From assembly GCF_002242805.1 (NCBI RefSeq), contig NZ_MCGQ01000042.1:82335-146334 (forward strand): a stretch of DNA of 64,000 nucleotides, written 5' to 3'. Every line of letters begins with the position of its first letter. The first letter of the stretch is position 1. The translations under genes were made by a program, and so were the position numbers. Below the pieces are notes generated by a model. The model searched no databases and had not been told where the DNA came from. It saw only the letters and a list, made by a program, of their open reading frames with translations. Positions 63,575-64,000 of the stretch are shown here, one piece after another. Origin of the DNA: Streptomyces diastatochromogenes. Lineage in GTDB: Bacteria; Actinomycetota; Actinomycetes; Streptomycetales; Streptomycetaceae.

Positions 63575-63799
63575 TCAAGTTGGGGTGCTGGTGGAGCCGT
63601 ATGAGACGTAGGTCGGCACAGGGCTCTCCGAGATATTGGTGCACTTGCCCGCGCAGCTTTGTCCAGCACGAATGAGGGATTGTAAGTCCAGAGCCAGAGC
63701 CCCTGGTCCGCGTATGGTCCGGATCTTGGTTGTGGGTCGGTCAGGGTCGGGGTGCGGCCGCTCGTATGTCCGAGCCGACATCGGCGAGGCTGGGGTCAC
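63575..63799 (-). CDS. short Cys/Ser/Thr-rich ORF, possible peptide precursor
   Basis: Up to 74 residues from a GTG. The last 38 read LALDLQSLIRAGQSCAGKCT then NISESPVPTYVSYGSTSTPT. LDLQ(S/A) is the leader recognition motif of class III lanthipeptide precursors such as AmfS, and the tail is rich in Ser/Thr with two Cys. An AGGGG lies just before a CTG at 63694 that would give a 40-residue peptide. It contains a TTA codon (bldA-dependent in Streptomyces). No lanthipeptide synthetase is visible, and the window ends upstream. Confidence 0.35.
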   Translation of the reverse strand: MTPASPMSARTYERPHPDPDRPTTKIRTIRGPGALALDLQSLIRAGQSCAGKCTNISESPVPTYVSYGSTSTPT

Positions 63800-64000
63800 C
63801 GGCGCCCGGTGACGTTCGTCGTGAAGTTGTCCACTGTGACCGGCGCCGGGGCGGGGTGACGCACCGAGCCGGCTCCGTCCTGGTCAGGTGTCCCGGAAGA
63901 TGCCAGTCGGGCCCGTGACCTGCCGCCCGCCACTGCCACTACCAGAGACGCAGCTCAGGAAACGAACCGCTGCTGGAGTACTTAGAGGGCGTTTTGCTCC
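63800..64000. other. right edge, no gene assigned
   Basis: Upstream region of the candidate precursor ORF; no promoter or gene could be recognised before the window ends. Confidence 0.35.

Noticed and set aside
1..64000. CRISPR arrays, rRNA and tRNA genes
   Set aside because: No regularly spaced direct repeats and no recognisable tRNA or rRNA sequence were seen on either strand by eye.

Overview
The window is high-GC actinobacterial DNA. GC-rich third codon positions, GTG/TTG starts, a WhiB-family regulator, DUF397, DUF2975, DUF5958 and DUF6233-type small proteins, SpoIIE-type phosphatases and many secreted proteins all point to Streptomyces or a close relative. The many broken genes, tyrosine-recombinase remnants and insertion-sequence fragments look like a chromosome arm or a large plasmid rather than a conserved core. 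No rRNA, tRNA or CRISPR array was seen.

Layout. 1-9.6 kb: end of a DHA2 efflux pump coupled to a cupin, a secreted metallophosphoesterase, an ArsR regulator divergent from a Gfo/Idh/MocA oxidoreductase with a perfect 14-bp-arm operator, transposase debris, a Nudix hydrolase, a DUF2975/XRE pair with its own palindrome, and a RibD/DHFR-like reductase. 9.6-19.8 kb: a SpoIIE-type phosphatase, decayed LysR and MerR regulators (the MerR operator is intact), DUF899, a leaderless substrate-binding protein, and a tyrosine recombinase gene cut in two by about 2 kb that carries a DUF4386-like membrane protein and an antibiotic-biosynthesis-type monooxygenase. 20-24.7 kb: a 1246-residue CHAT-domain protein with a small TPR-like partner. 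24.8-30.1 kb: an S51 peptidase, a murG remnant, and a MocR regulator facing a class V aminotransferase-MFS operon. 30.5-37.3 kb: a CYTH-like protein, IS5 and IS1380 debris, small secreted proteins, a tandem Imm50-like pair, a quinone-oxidoreductase-like gene and a C-terminal piece of ku.

37.6-46.2 kb: a beta-helix secreted protein, an FAD monooxygenase, a broken integrase, a SMI1/KNR4 gene with one stop codon, an SDR gene coupled to an acyl-CoA oxidase remnant, an FG-GAP repeat protein and a TIGR01777 epimerase. 46.5-53.2 kb: WhiB, a second (internal) piece of ku on the opposite strand, a decayed XRE-DUF397 pair, a coupled DUF7019/HEAT-repeat pair, an integrase remnant, a membrane-anchored VCBS-like protein and DUF4239. 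53.5-64 kb: GNAT acetyltransferase, a secreted GH5 endoglycoceramidase-like enzyme, an orphan XylF-type lipoprotein, a P450 with a TTG start, an LRR-like protein, a second FAD monooxygenase and, just upstream of it, a short Cys/Ser/Thr-rich ORF that may be a peptide precursor.

Few genes form long pathways. The best multi-gene units are MFS-cupin, DUF2975-XRE, CHAT-TPR, aminotransferase-MFS under MocR, DUF7019-HEAT and the 80-residue protein-GNAT pair. All function calls rest on reading translated sequence by eye; no database search was run.
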